A DNA stretch of 64,000 nucleotides from Lachnospiraceae bacterium (GTDB taxonomy: Bacteria > Bacillota > Clostridia > Lachnospirales > Lachnospiraceae), in assembly GCA_015057425.1 (NCBI GenBank), contig SVEL01000003.1, positions 158,253-222,252 on the forward strand. Reading direction: 5' to 3'. The notes below the pieces were generated by a model. The model was given only the letters and a program-made list of their open reading frames with translations, had not been told where the DNA came from and made no database searches. The position numbers and the translations under genes are program-made. This document shows positions 54,891 through 62,575 of the stretch, one piece after another. Within the stretch, counting starts at the first letter, position 1. The number at the start of each line of letters is the position of its first letter.

Positions 54891-54969
54891 GTGGAAAAAT
54901 GTCGATTTTTATGGTAAGATTACTACAATGTTTTTGGTGAACAATTTAATACGAAAGAGAGGATAATTG

Positions 54970-56466
54970 ATGAAGGAAAAGAAAGGGATAGATTTATCTG
55001 TTAGGGAAAATGCGTTGGCAAGCATGAATAAAACTGCCATGATTGGATATTTTATTATGAATATAATCCTTTTGGCAGCATATGCTTTGGAAGTGGTTAA
55101 GAAAGCGAGAACACCATTGTCTTATGGTATTTTTGCATTATTGTGCGTATGCCCGATGATTATAGCGTTTGTAATGTTTATGAAAAATAAGTCATCTAAT
55201 GTTGTAAGATATGTGTTTGCCATAGGTTTTGCTGTTATGTATGCGTATGTTATGTTTACATCAAGTACGGATATGGCATTCTGTTATGTTATCGTTATTT
55301 TTGTACTCCTTATGGTATACATGGATATAAAGATACTTACGATACTTGGTGCATCGGCACTGCTTGTTAATATTATACGAGTTGTTGTGAAAGCAATGAA
55401 TGGAGAACTTGTAGGAGCAGCGCTTACAGAAGCAGAAATCATAATTGCATGTCTTTTGCTTACAGGCGCATATGTAATACTTGCACTTAAAGTAATCAAT
55501 AAGATTAACAAAGCCAATGTAGAAAAGGCGGAAGATGAAAAGGCGCAGTCAGAGGTTTTACTTAAAACAACTCTTGAAGTAGCAGATAATATGAATATAT
55601 GTATCAACAAGGCATTTGATGAAACAGGAACTCTTAAAGTAGCCATTGCAGGTACACAGAAAGAAATGATAAGACTTACGGAAGATGCAGGAGAAAACGT
55701 AGCTGCTATTTCTAAACAGAACGATAGTACTGAAAGAATTCATGAATATGTAAAAGATGTGGAAAGCGTAGTTAAGTCAATTACGACAGAAGTAAAAGAA
55801 GCTGAACAATACATTGAAGCCAATAGTACTGTAATGGATGATTTGTTACACCAGGTTAATACATCAGAAACGTCCGGAAATCTTGTTGTTGAGAAGATGA
55901 ATGTCCTTAGGGATTGTGCTGATCAGATGCAGGATATTATGGGACTTATCAGTAGTATTGCACGACAGACAGGTATGCTTGCACTTAATGCAAGTATAGA
56001 AGCGGCAAGAGCAGGTGAGGCAGGTCGCGGATTTGCCGTTGTTGCATCGGAAATTTCCGATTTATCGGCTCAGACCAATGTAGCTACAAATGATATTAAC
56101 ACACTTATCGAAAGTATAGTTTCATCGGTGGCTGAAGTATCAGAATCAATGGAATCACTTCTTGAAAGTAACAGACTTCAGAGCGGATATATAGACGATA
56201 CAGCAGGAAATCTTGAAAAAATACGTAGCAGTGCAGAAGGCGTTGTAAACGGAGTTGAAAGTCTGAAAGAACTGGTTGATAAGGTTACGGAAGAAAATAA
56301 AAACGTAGAAATAAATGCAGAAAGTGTTAAAGTTGTAACCGACAAAGTTGTGAGCGGTGCAGATTCGACACTTGAAAGCTGTCTTATAAACCTTGCAAGT
56401 ATAGAAAAAGTAGTTGAAATCATGGAAGTTATTAAGGAAGATGCAACTAAACTTCAGGGTGAGTAA
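54970..56466 (+). CDS. Methyl-accepting chemotaxis protein with multi-pass membrane N-terminus
   Basis: 498 residues from ATG 54970 (GAGAGGA upstream; TTG 54967 is in frame but adjacent). Six short membrane segments occupy about residues 20-185, without a large extracellular domain, followed directly by the cytoplasmic signalling coiled coil (hairpin [23 protein letters not shown] at about 340). No HAMP domain is evident. Such receptors usually sense membrane-linked or intracellular cues. The second chemoreceptor of the window, unrelated in its N-terminus to the one at 13735. Confidence 0.92.
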   Translation: MKEKKGIDLSVRENALASMNKTAMIGYFIMNIILLAAYALEVVKKARTPLSYGIFALLCVCPMIIAFVMFMKNKSSNVVRYVFAIGFAVMYAYVMFTSSTDMAFCYVIVIFVLLMVYMDIKILTILGASALLVNIIRVVVKAMNGELVGAALTEAEIIIACLLLTGAYVILALKVINKINKANVEKAEDEKAQSEVLLKTTLEVADNMNICINKAFDETGTLKVAIAGTQKEMIRLTEDAGENVAAISKQNDSTERIHEYVKDVESVVKSITTEVKEAEQYIEANSTVMDDLLHQVNTSETSGNLVVEKMNVLRDCADQMQDIMGLISSIARQTGMLALNASIEAARAGEAGRGFAVVASEISDLSAQTNVATNDINTLIESIVSSVAEVSESMESLLESNRLQSGYIDDTAGNLEKIRSSAEGVVNGVESLKELVDKVTEENKNVEINAESVKVVTDKVVSGADSTLESCLINLASIEKVVEIMEVIKEDATKLQGE

Positions 56467-56500
56467 GCGGAATAATGTTGTTACAAGGTAGAGCTATAAT

Positions 56501-56622
56501 ACAAAAATTACATGTTCGACCAATATAAAATTTGATATAGAAGGAAATGTAGTTAAGAATATCGTATTTACCGGCGGCTGTGCAGGAAATCTTAAGGCAA
56601 TTCCTATATTGGTAGATGGTAT
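56501..56622 (+). pseudogene. Remnant of a TSCPD-domain protein gene
   Basis: One frame reads TKITCSTNIKFDIEGN followed by VVKNIVFTGGCAGNLKAI and PILVDGM, matching the first half of the small TSCPD-domain family (TIGR03905 type, normally about 80-90 residues ending near TSCPDQ). There is no start codon between the upstream stop (56489) and the match, and the second half is missing: a terminator stem begins exactly after LVDGM. It is a truncated remnant. Confidence 0.65.
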
Positions 56623-56647
56623 GGGGCTGCGAAAGCGGCTCCATTTT
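56623..56647 (+). terminator. Terminator downstream of chemoreceptor
   Basis: GGGGCTGC-GAAA-GCGGCTCC, then ATTTTTG. A stable GNRA-capped hairpin replacing the 3' half of the TSCPD remnant. Confidence 0.85.
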
Positions 56648-56652
56648 TGTAG

Positions 56653-56715
56653 TTGCAATAATTAAAAGTGTAAGCTATAATCTATTTAAAGAAAATTTTA
56701 AATAGATTATAGCTT
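56653..56715 (+). promoter_or_regulatory. Promoter and 19-bp palindromic operator of SdpR-like regulator
   Basis: TTGCAA (56653-56658), 17 bases, TATAAT (56676-56681). A perfect 19-bp inverted repeat (arms 56672-56690 and 56697-56715, 6-base centre) begins over the -10 box and covers the start site. An ArsR-type repressor encoded next would be expected to bind here and repress itself. Confidence 0.7.
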
Positions 56716-56747
56716 GATATATAATTAGAAAGATAGGAGGTAATGAT

Positions 56748-57077
56748 GTGGTAATAGGTGATACATTAAAGGCATTTTCAGACCCTGTAAGAAGGGATAT
56801 AATGATGATGCTTAAAGGTGGCAGTATGAATGCCGGAGATATAGCCAAAGAACTGAATATTTCACCGGCCGCTTTGTCTTATCATCTGAAAATACTTAAA
56901 AAAGCTGAACTGGTAATGGAATACAAGCAGAAAAATTTTATATGGTATGAGATAAATACCACACTTTTTGATGAACTTATACTTTGGCTTAAACAATTTG
57001 GAGGTGGCAGTGATGAAAAGCAAGATTCTGTGGATAGTGTCAACGATACCGCTGTTGGTAACGTTAGTAATTCTTAG
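56748..57077 (+). CDS. ArsR/SdpR-family transcriptional repressor
   Basis: 109 residues from GTG 56748 with AGGAGG 7 bases upstream. Winged helix: TLKAFSDPVRRDIMMMLKGGSMNAGDIAKELNISPAALSYHLKILKKAELV, lacking the metal-binding Cys of ArsR. This sequence pattern matches SdpR, the autorepressor of sdpRI in Bacillus. The C-terminal 22 residues (Gly/Ser/Asp/Asn-rich) overlap the next gene by 65 bases in another frame. Confidence 0.88.
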   Translation: MVIGDTLKAFSDPVRRDIMMMLKGGSMNAGDIAKELNISPAALSYHLKILKKAELVMEYKQKNFIWYEINTTLFDELILWLKQFGGGSDEKQDSVDSVNDTAVGNVSNS

Positions 57078-57699
57078 ATTTTTACCGGATAAACTTCCGG
57101 CACATTATGACATTAATGGCAATATAGACAGGTGGGGTTCAAAATATGAAGAATTGTTGTTTCCTATCACCATAATAGTAGTGTCATTGTTTTGGCAGAT
57201 ACTTATCAACTGGTACAAAAAGAAAAGTATGAAAGCAACAGATGAGAAAGAAGCGGTAGGTGCGCTGAACAATGCAAAGTTACTTTATGTTGTAGCCGTA
57301 TGTATGTCGTTAATGCATGGAGTAATGCATTTCTTCTTTATGTATTCGGCTGTCATCGAAGCATCAGGAGATATGAAGAAGAGTGCATTTGATTTCAATT
57401 CTGTGATAACGGTTATCATGGGTATTTTTATGATAGTAATAGGAAATTACATCCCTAAGTCAAGGACTAACAGTATGGTAGGAGTCAGAACACCCCACAC
57501 TATGAAGAGTGAATATGTTTGGAAAAAGGCCAATCGATTTGCAGGAATTTTATTTATTATGGCAGGAGCGTTCAGTGTCATAGCAGGACTTTTATACGAG
57601 GGCACAATAGTCATAGCAATTTTGCTTGCACTTGTTATAGTTGTAGGAATTGCATCTACGGTATATGCAGCCTGCGTAAAAGAGCCGGAGAAAGATTAA
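57013..57699 (+). CDS. SdpI-like membrane protein (DUF1648 domain)
   Basis: 228 residues from ATG 57013, with GGAGGTG inside the upstream gene; an in-frame ATG at 56968 is rejected. The N-terminal DUF1648 block (LPDKLPAHYDINGNIDRWGSK) follows membrane segment 1; about six membrane segments in all, with the SdpI-type SRTNSMVGVRTPHTMKSEYVWKKANR motif. In Bacillus SdpI gives immunity to the SdpC toxin and controls SdpR. No sdpC-like gene is visible here, so it may protect against foreign toxins. Confidence 0.88.
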   Translation: MKSKILWIVSTIPLLVTLVILRFLPDKLPAHYDINGNIDRWGSKYEELLFPITIIVVSLFWQILINWYKKKSMKATDEKEAVGALNNAKLLYVVAVCMSLMHGVMHFFFMYSAVIEASGDMKKSAFDFNSVITVIMGIFMIVIGNYIPKSRTNSMVGVRTPHTMKSEYVWKKANRFAGILFIMAGAFSVIAGLLYEGTIVIAILLALVIVVGIASTVYAACVKEPEKD

Positions 57700-57730
57700 G
57701 TGGGTGTAGGCATACGAAGAAATTAAGGAA

Positions 57731-57841
57731 ATGAATGAGTATGAGCAGAAAAAGGTTGAGGTTATAAAGATAATTCTATCGTCTGTACTTGGAATTGTTT
57801 TAGTGTATTCATATATATTTACGCTGGTTACGGTTGGGTAA
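57731..57841 (+). CDS. Possible 36-residue membrane peptide or gene remnant
   Basis: ATG 57731 to TAA 57841: a charged start (MNEYEQKKVEVIKI) and one membrane helix (ILSSVLGIVLVYSYIFTLVTVG). The coding-like frame extends 7 codons upstream of the ATG, and AAGGAA abuts the ATG, so it may be the tail of a decayed gene rather than a small protein. Confidence 0.3.
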   Translation: MNEYEQKKVEVIKIILSSVLGIVLVYSYIFTLVTVG

Positions 57842-57846
57842 AAGAA

Positions 57847-58118
57847 TTTTTATCTATACAGAAAAATTAGTTAATAAGATAAAAAAATTACAAGCAAGTA
57901 GACATAAAATTCAATATTATGTCTACAAAACCCCGAGATTTTATCTATGCAGAAAAAATTGTCGCTGAGGTAAAATTTTAGCTATAATTTTTTATCTTTT
58001 TGACTAATTTTTTTGTATAGATAAAAAGTTGTCAAAAAGTTTACATAATTCGGACAAAACATCATAAAAAAGGTAACAAATTTTTGCTGGCACAAGATTT
58101 TTTTTGTATAGATAAAAA
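57847..58118. repeat. Nested inverted repeats of TTTTTATCTATACA
   Basis: The word TTTTTATCTATACA occurs at 57847-57860 and (as TTTTATCTATGCA) 57939-57951; its complement TGTATAGATAAAAA at 58014-58027 and 58105-58118. The first and third copies extend to a 24-base inverted match with one mismatch (57847-57870, 58004-58027). A perfect 10-bp hairpin GTAGACATAA/TTATGTCTAC lies between (57898-57926). No gene is present in this part of the roughly 560-base gap. Confidence 0.75.
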
Positions 58119-58145
58119 ATAGTGTGAATTAAGTTACCTGACAAA

Positions 58146-58265
58146 ATAAGATTACCATCAGATGCAGATAAATGGTTTTATCTTCATAAGATTACCATCA
58201 GATGCAGGTAAATGGTTTTATCTTCATAAGATTACCATCAAATGCAGATAGATATGTTATATCTT
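58146..58265. repeat. 40-bp tandem repeat, three units
   Basis: Units begin with ATAAGATTACCATCA at 58146, 58186 and 58226. Unit 2 differs by one base from unit 1 and unit 3 by several. Each can fold (AAGAT...ACCAT with ATGGT...ATCTT). No spacer-like variable sequence separates them. Confidence 0.9.
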
Positions 58266-58307
58266 GAAAATAAGCCGGAAATATGGTAAATTTAATTGTG
58301 TGCAATT

Positions 58308-58379
58308 AAAGAACGTGAGCAAGAATGTTATAAAGAGCGTGAGCAAGAATACTATAAAGAGCGTGAGCAAGAATACTAC
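58308..58379. repeat. 24-bp tandem repeat, three units, open in frame
   Basis: Three units (58308, 58332, 58356) of AAAGAGCGTGAGCAAGAAT plus five more bases, with a few substitutions. The unit is eight codons; the frame translates as KERE-QECY / KEREQEYY / KEREQEYY and is open from 58296 (TTG) to a stop at 58419-58421, overlapping the start of the OhrR-like gene. No convincing start codon or ribosome-binding site. Confidence 0.85.
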
Positions 58380-58399
58380 AGAAAGATGTGGAAGGGAAA

Positions 58400-58825
58400 A
58401 TGGATAAATACGATGTGTTGAAAATCGGAAATCAGCTGTGTTTTCCAATGTATGTATGTGCCAAAGAAGTAGTCAGAAGGTATAAGCCGTTTCTTGATGA
58501 ACTTGACCTGACATATACACAGTACATTACAATGATGGCATTGTGGGAACATAAGCAAATCAACGTAAAAGAGTTGGGAGATATTCTTTATCTTGATTCA
58601 GGGACACTTACACCGGTTCTTAAAAAGCTTCAGCAAAAAGGATATATTAACAGAGCACGTTCCGATGAGGATGAAAGAGTGCTTATTGTAACCCTTACGG
58701 ATGATGGTGAGAAGCTTAAGGAAAAGGCGATAGAAATACCATACAAAATTGGCAGTTGTATCAAGCTTGATGAAAAAGAAGCAGAGACCTTATACAAGCT
58801 ATTATACAAGGTGTTAGAGACATAG
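58400..58825 (+). CDS. MarR-family regulator, OhrR-like
   Basis: 141 residues from ATG 58400 (GGAAGGG upstream; in-frame GTG 58388 rejected). It closely follows the OhrR plan: IGNQLCFPMYVCAKEVVRRYKPFLDELDLTYTQY at the start with the peroxide-sensing Cys in QLCF, then LGDILYLDSGTLTPVLKKLQQKGYI and the wing RSDEDERVLIVTLT. OhrR represses an organic hydroperoxide reductase in other bacteria. No ohr gene is adjacent; the downstream aldo/keto reductase is a possible target. A second Cys (VCAK) occurs four residues on. Confidence 0.88.
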   Translation: MDKYDVLKIGNQLCFPMYVCAKEVVRRYKPFLDELDLTYTQYITMMALWEHKQINVKELGDILYLDSGTLTPVLKKLQQKGYINRARSDEDERVLIVTLTDDGEKLKEKAIEIPYKIGSCIKLDEKEAETLYKLLYKVLET

Positions 58826-58894
58826 GATATAGTCAGATGATAGGATATGTCCGGATCGTAGGATATAGTTAGATTATAAGATATAGCCGGATTT
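58823..58894. repeat. 18-bp tandem repeat, four units, starting at the stop codon
   Basis: Units TAGGATATAGTCAGATGA (58823), 58841, 58859 and 58877 are degenerate copies of one 18-base word. The first begins with the TAG stop of the OhrR-like gene. Function unknown; it fills most of the gap to the aldo/keto reductase. Confidence 0.85.
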
Positions 58895-58942
58895 CAATAT
58901 GAGAACAAATTATAAAATTATAGAAGAAAAAGGAGAACGCGT

Positions 58943-59920
58943 ATGAAGTACAGAAATGTAGGAAAATCAGGATTAAAAGTCAGTGAAATTGCAGTAGGAA
59001 GCTGGATGACAGACTTGGGTGGCGGAGAAAAAGTTAAGGTGGCAGAAGATGTAATTAGACAGGCATATGACAGTGGAGTAAATTTCTTTGACTGTGCTGA
59101 TGGCTACAGCGGCGGTGAGGCCGAGAAATTCTTGGGAAGAATCCTTAGAGACTACCCACGAAACAGTTACGTGGTATCAAGTAAAGTATTTTTCCCTACA
59201 GGCAGAGGTGCCAATGACTGGGGGCTTTCAAGAAAGCATATTTTTGAAAATATTGATAGAAGTCTTAAGAATTTTGGCTTAGATTATCTTGACTTATATT
59301 ATTGTCACCGATTTGATAAGACAACACCGATGGAAGAAACACTTCGTGCCTTAAGTGACCTTGTAGCACAGGGCAAGATTTTGTACTATGGCGTAAGTGA
59401 AGAGTGGGGCGCTGCCAGACTTATGGAGGCACAGAAAATAATAGATAAGTACAATCTCTATCCGATGACTGTTATACAGCCACAGTATCATATGATGGAC
59501 AGATATATAGAACATGAAATAGTTGATGTGTGCGAAAAGTTTGGTATCGGCATAACACCATTTTCACCACTTGCACAGGGACTTTTGACAGGCAAATACA
59601 AGAAGGGTCAGCCATATCCGGAGGGCTCAAGAGCTACACATCAGGCAGATAAGCAGATAAATAATCTTCTCACAGATGAGAACCTTGACAAAGTAGAAAA
59701 GCTTACAAAGATAGCTGAAGAATTAGGAACAAATATGTCAGTGCTTGCACTTGCATGGATTCTCAGAAAAGATATTGTAAGCAGTGTTATCATAGGCGCA
59801 TCAAAGCCGGAACAACTTCATAATAACCTTGCGGCAAGCGGCTTCGTAATTCCACAGGATGCACTTGATGAAATTGAAAAAATACTGGGATTTAGCAAGT
59901 TTGAGAGACATGTGGGATAG
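58943..59920 (+). CDS. Aldo/keto reductase
   Basis: 325 residues, a single (beta/alpha)8 AKR domain, NADPH-dependent, cytoplasmic. Catalytic tetrad visible: Asp and Tyr in FDCADGYSGGEAE, Lys in VVSSKVFF, His in YYCHRF. Coenzyme segments FSPLAQGLLTGKY and IIGASKPEQLHNNL. It resembles the potassium-channel beta-subunit/YghZ branch (GRGANDWGLSRKHI). AAAGGAG precedes the ATG. It may respond to reactive carbonyls, given the OhrR-like gene before it. Confidence 0.92.
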   Translation: MKYRNVGKSGLKVSEIAVGSWMTDLGGGEKVKVAEDVIRQAYDSGVNFFDCADGYSGGEAEKFLGRILRDYPRNSYVVSSKVFFPTGRGANDWGLSRKHIFENIDRSLKNFGLDYLDLYYCHRFDKTTPMEETLRALSDLVAQGKILYYGVSEEWGAARLMEAQKIIDKYNLYPMTVIQPQYHMMDRYIEHEIVDVCEKFGIGITPFSPLAQGLLTGKYKKGQPYPEGSRATHQADKQINNLLTDENLDKVEKLTKIAEELGTNMSVLALAWILRKDIVSSVIIGASKPEQLHNNLAASGFVIPQDALDEIEKILGFSKFERHVG

Positions 59921-60032
59921 TGGACTTTTGTGAAGATAGTTTTATTATTTGCAAAAGATTCCGAGGGTGTGAAATGTTTCAAAGTGATTATGATAAAGCA
60001 TAACTATAAATATGAAAGGATGGAAAATCAGA

Positions 60033-62366
60033 ATGAAGACCATAAAGATATATGAAAATGAAAGCTATAAAGAGCTTGGCGATTTGTTTGGATTATTTTT
60101 TGAAGACATTAATCATGCTGCAGATGGAGGTCTCTATGCAGAATTGGTGCAGAACCGTTCTTTTGAATTTTGCGATATAGACAGATGGGACTATCATCCG
60201 CTTACAGCCTGGGAAAAGTCAGAAGATGTACAGTGGGAAGTAATTACGGAAAATCCGTTAAATGCTGAAAATACACATTATCTCAGTGTACAGGCAAAAG
60301 ACGGCGGATATGTAAGGAACTTGGGCTTTAACACAGGCATTTACATAGAAGCAGGAAAAAAATATGACTTCTCTGTATTTGCAAAAGGGGAAGCAGGAAA
60401 GAAATTAAATATCTGCGTTATGACAGAGGATGGCAAAATGTGCACTTCAAAGGAGACAATTATTCTCGGAGAAGAAAGCGATAAATGCACGTTTACTCAG
60501 GAAAACGGCTGGGCAAAATATGAGCTGGTTCTTGAAGGAACAGATACTACATACAACGGAAGATTATATCTTGCATTTGAAGAAGGCACATACAATATAG
60601 ACATGGTTTCATTGTTCCCACAGGATACATTTATGGGACGCAAGGGCGGACTTAGAAAAGACATAGCAGAAGCACTTAAAGAAATGAAACCTAAGTTTAT
60701 GAGATTTCCGGGCGGATGTCTTGTACATGACGGAAGCTTAAATGACAATGACAGAAATTCCATGTACCGCTGGAAACGTACACTTGGCAAAGTAGAAGAG
60801 CGTCCAAGCAGAAGAAATAACTGGGGTTATAACCAGACACTTGGACTTGGATACTACGAATATTTCTGTTTCTGTGAGGATATAGGGGCAGAAGCACTTC
60901 CTGTAGTACCGGGTGGATTTAATCCGCATAAAGGTGAAGGCGTACCTGTAGAAGAAATAGGTCCATGGGTAGAAGAGACACTTGACCTTATCGAATTTGC
61001 TAACGGCAGCGTCGATACAAAGATGGGTAAAGTAAGAGCGGAAATGGGACATCCTGAACCATTTAATCTCAAATACGTAGGAGTGGGAAATGAAGAAATC
61101 GGTGACGGCTTCTATGAAAGATATCCTTACTTCCACAATGCCATCAGAGAAAAATATCCTGACATCAAGATAATAAATACAGCAGGTCCATTTCCGGTTG
61201 GTGAAGGCTATGACGCAGGCTGGACATCTGCTAAAAAATACGGCTCAGATTTTATAGACGAGCATTATTATTCATCACCTGAGTGGTTCCTTGCAAATAT
61301 GCATCACTATGAAGACTATGACGAAAATGGTCCGAAAGTATTTTTAGGCGAGTATGCATCATGGGGCAATACGATCTACAATGCACTTGTAGAAGCGGCA
61401 TATATGACACATCTTGAAAGAGCAAAAGCAGTGGGACTTGCATGTTACGCGCCAATGCTTTCAAATGTAGACTACACAAACTGGCGTCCGGATATGCTTT
61501 GGTTTGATAATCACAGAATTATGAAGACACCAAACTACTTTGTACAGAAAATGTTTATGGAATACCAGGGAACAGATGCAGTTAAGTTTGAAACAAGTGG
61601 TCTTGATGAAATCATAAAGCTTAGTGACAGGGAAAATATCTGCGGACAGATATCAATAGGCGGAAATGACGTAGAAGGTAAAATCTATAATGTGAAAGTT
61701 ACAGACAACAACACTGGAAATGTTGTGACAGTTCCTGAATTTGATGTTTTCACGGATAATAAGGAAACATTTATCGCAGATGTTAACAGCAACAGCTATA
61801 CATTGGAGTTTAACTTCAAGAGAAGTAAAGGCCGCAAGGGTCTTAAGATATTCTTCGGAAAGACAGATGATAAGAACAGTCTTGTGTGGGAGTTCGGCGG
61901 TTGGGACAACTGGGATTGCAATATTTCATCAATTGTAAATGGTCGCGGTTCAGCTATTTCCCATAGAATATTCCATGTACAAGACATTGAGTACACACTT
62001 AAGCTTGAAGTAAACGGCAGAAATATCAAGACGTATATAAATGGCGAAATGTGGAACGATACAACAGACAGACTTCCTGAATTGGAAGAACTTTACATTA
62101 CATCAAGTGTTGATTCTGTTACAAAAGAGGTAATACTTAAAGTTGTAAATCTTACAGGTGATGAGAAAAAAGTTCAGATTGTCCTTGAAGGAGATGCAAA
62201 GACAAGTGCAATGGTGGAAAGCCTTAAAGGTTATGCCCTTGATGCAGAGAACTCACTTGATGAGCCAGACAAAGTAAAACCTGTAAAAGAAGAGTTGAAA
62301 GTTGTGGAAAATAGCCTTGAGTACACATTTGCACCGCATTCGGTGACAGTAGCAGTATTTAAGTAA
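60033..62366 (+). CDS. Alpha-L-arabinofuranosidase, GH51, with extra beta domains
   Basis: 777 residues from ATG 60033 (AAAGGATGG upstream; ATG 60012 in frame overlaps it). No signal peptide. GH51 core: GLFFEDINHAADGGLYAELVQNRSFEF, MRFPGGCLVHDG, acid/base Glu in VGVGNEEIGDGF, nucleophile Glu in VFLGEYASWGN, and the C-terminal domain with FAPHSVTVAVFK. Two insertions make it longer than plain GH51 (about 500): a CBM-like beta-sandwich at about 55-190 (NTGIYIEAGKKYDFSVFAKGE) and a concanavalin-like domain at about 590-690 (VWEFGGWDNWDC). It would remove arabinose from (arabino)galactan side chains, consistent with the galactan locus upstream. Confidence 0.9.
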   Translation: MKTIKIYENESYKELGDLFGLFFEDINHAADGGLYAELVQNRSFEFCDIDRWDYHPLTAWEKSEDVQWEVITENPLNAENTHYLSVQAKDGGYVRNLGFNTGIYIEAGKKYDFSVFAKGEAGKKLNICVMTEDGKMCTSKETIILGEESDKCTFTQENGWAKYELVLEGTDTTYNGRLYLAFEEGTYNIDMVSLFPQDTFMGRKGGLRKDIAEALKEMKPKFMRFPGGCLVHDGSLNDNDRNSMYRWKRTLGKVEERPSRRNNWGYNQTLGLGYYEYFCFCEDIGAEALPVVPGGFNPHKGEGVPVEEIGPWVEETLDLIEFANGSVDTKMGKVRAEMGHPEPFNLKYVGVGNEEIGDGFYERYPYFHNAIREKYPDIKIINTAGPFPVGEGYDAGWTSAKKYGSDFIDEHYYSSPEWFLANMHHYEDYDENGPKVFLGEYASWGNTIYNALVEAAYMTHLERAKAVGLACYAPMLSNVDYTNWRPDMLWFDNHRIMKTPNYFVQKMFMEYQGTDAVKFETSGLDEIIKLSDRENICGQISIGGNDVEGKIYNVKVTDNNTGNVVTVPEFDVFTDNKETFIADVNSNSYTLEFNFKRSKGRKGLKIFFGKTDDKNSLVWEFGGWDNWDCNISSIVNGRGSAISHRIFHVQDIEYTLKLEVNGRNIKTYINGEMWNDTTDRLPELEELYITSSVDSVTKEVILKVVNLTGDEKKVQIVLEGDAKTSAMVESLKGYALDAENSLDEPDKVKPVKEELKVVENSLEYTFAPHSVTVAVFK

Positions 62367-62436
62367 AGTAAATAATTTGTGTTGAACAAATATGTAACAA
62401 AAATATAAAAAATTTCAAAATTCTGCAAAAAAATCT

Positions 62437-62464
62437 TTTACATCGGAAAAATTTGTAATATAAT
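62437..62464 (+). promoter_or_regulatory. Promoter of guaA
   Basis: TTTACA, 16 bases, TATAAT, 112 bases before the ATG. The leader between has no purine-riboswitch core that I can see; a small hairpin AGGTT/AACCT lies near its end (62536-62562). Confidence 0.5.
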
Positions 62465-62575
62465 AAGAAATGTTTTTAAAATTGCTTTTGTGGCAAAATT
62501 AAGAATTTAGCTTGAAATTAGCAATTTATGGTGTAGGTTTAATAATAATTTTGTTGAACCTGGAATGGAGGAAAA

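Noticed and set aside
58146..58265. CRISPR array
   Set aside because: The 40-bp units are contiguous with no variable spacers, only three copies, and no cas genes are nearby. The 8-base words at 54.0-54.3 kb are far too short.
58257..58448. Minus-strand 63-codon hydrophobic frame (FLLTLF repeats)
   Set aside because: It is the reverse reading of the 24-bp tandem repeat and the OhrR-like start; no ribosome-binding site and no known family.
62465..62575. Purine riboswitch in the guaA leader
   Set aside because: No conserved three-way-junction core was recognised; only a small 5-bp hairpin is visible.
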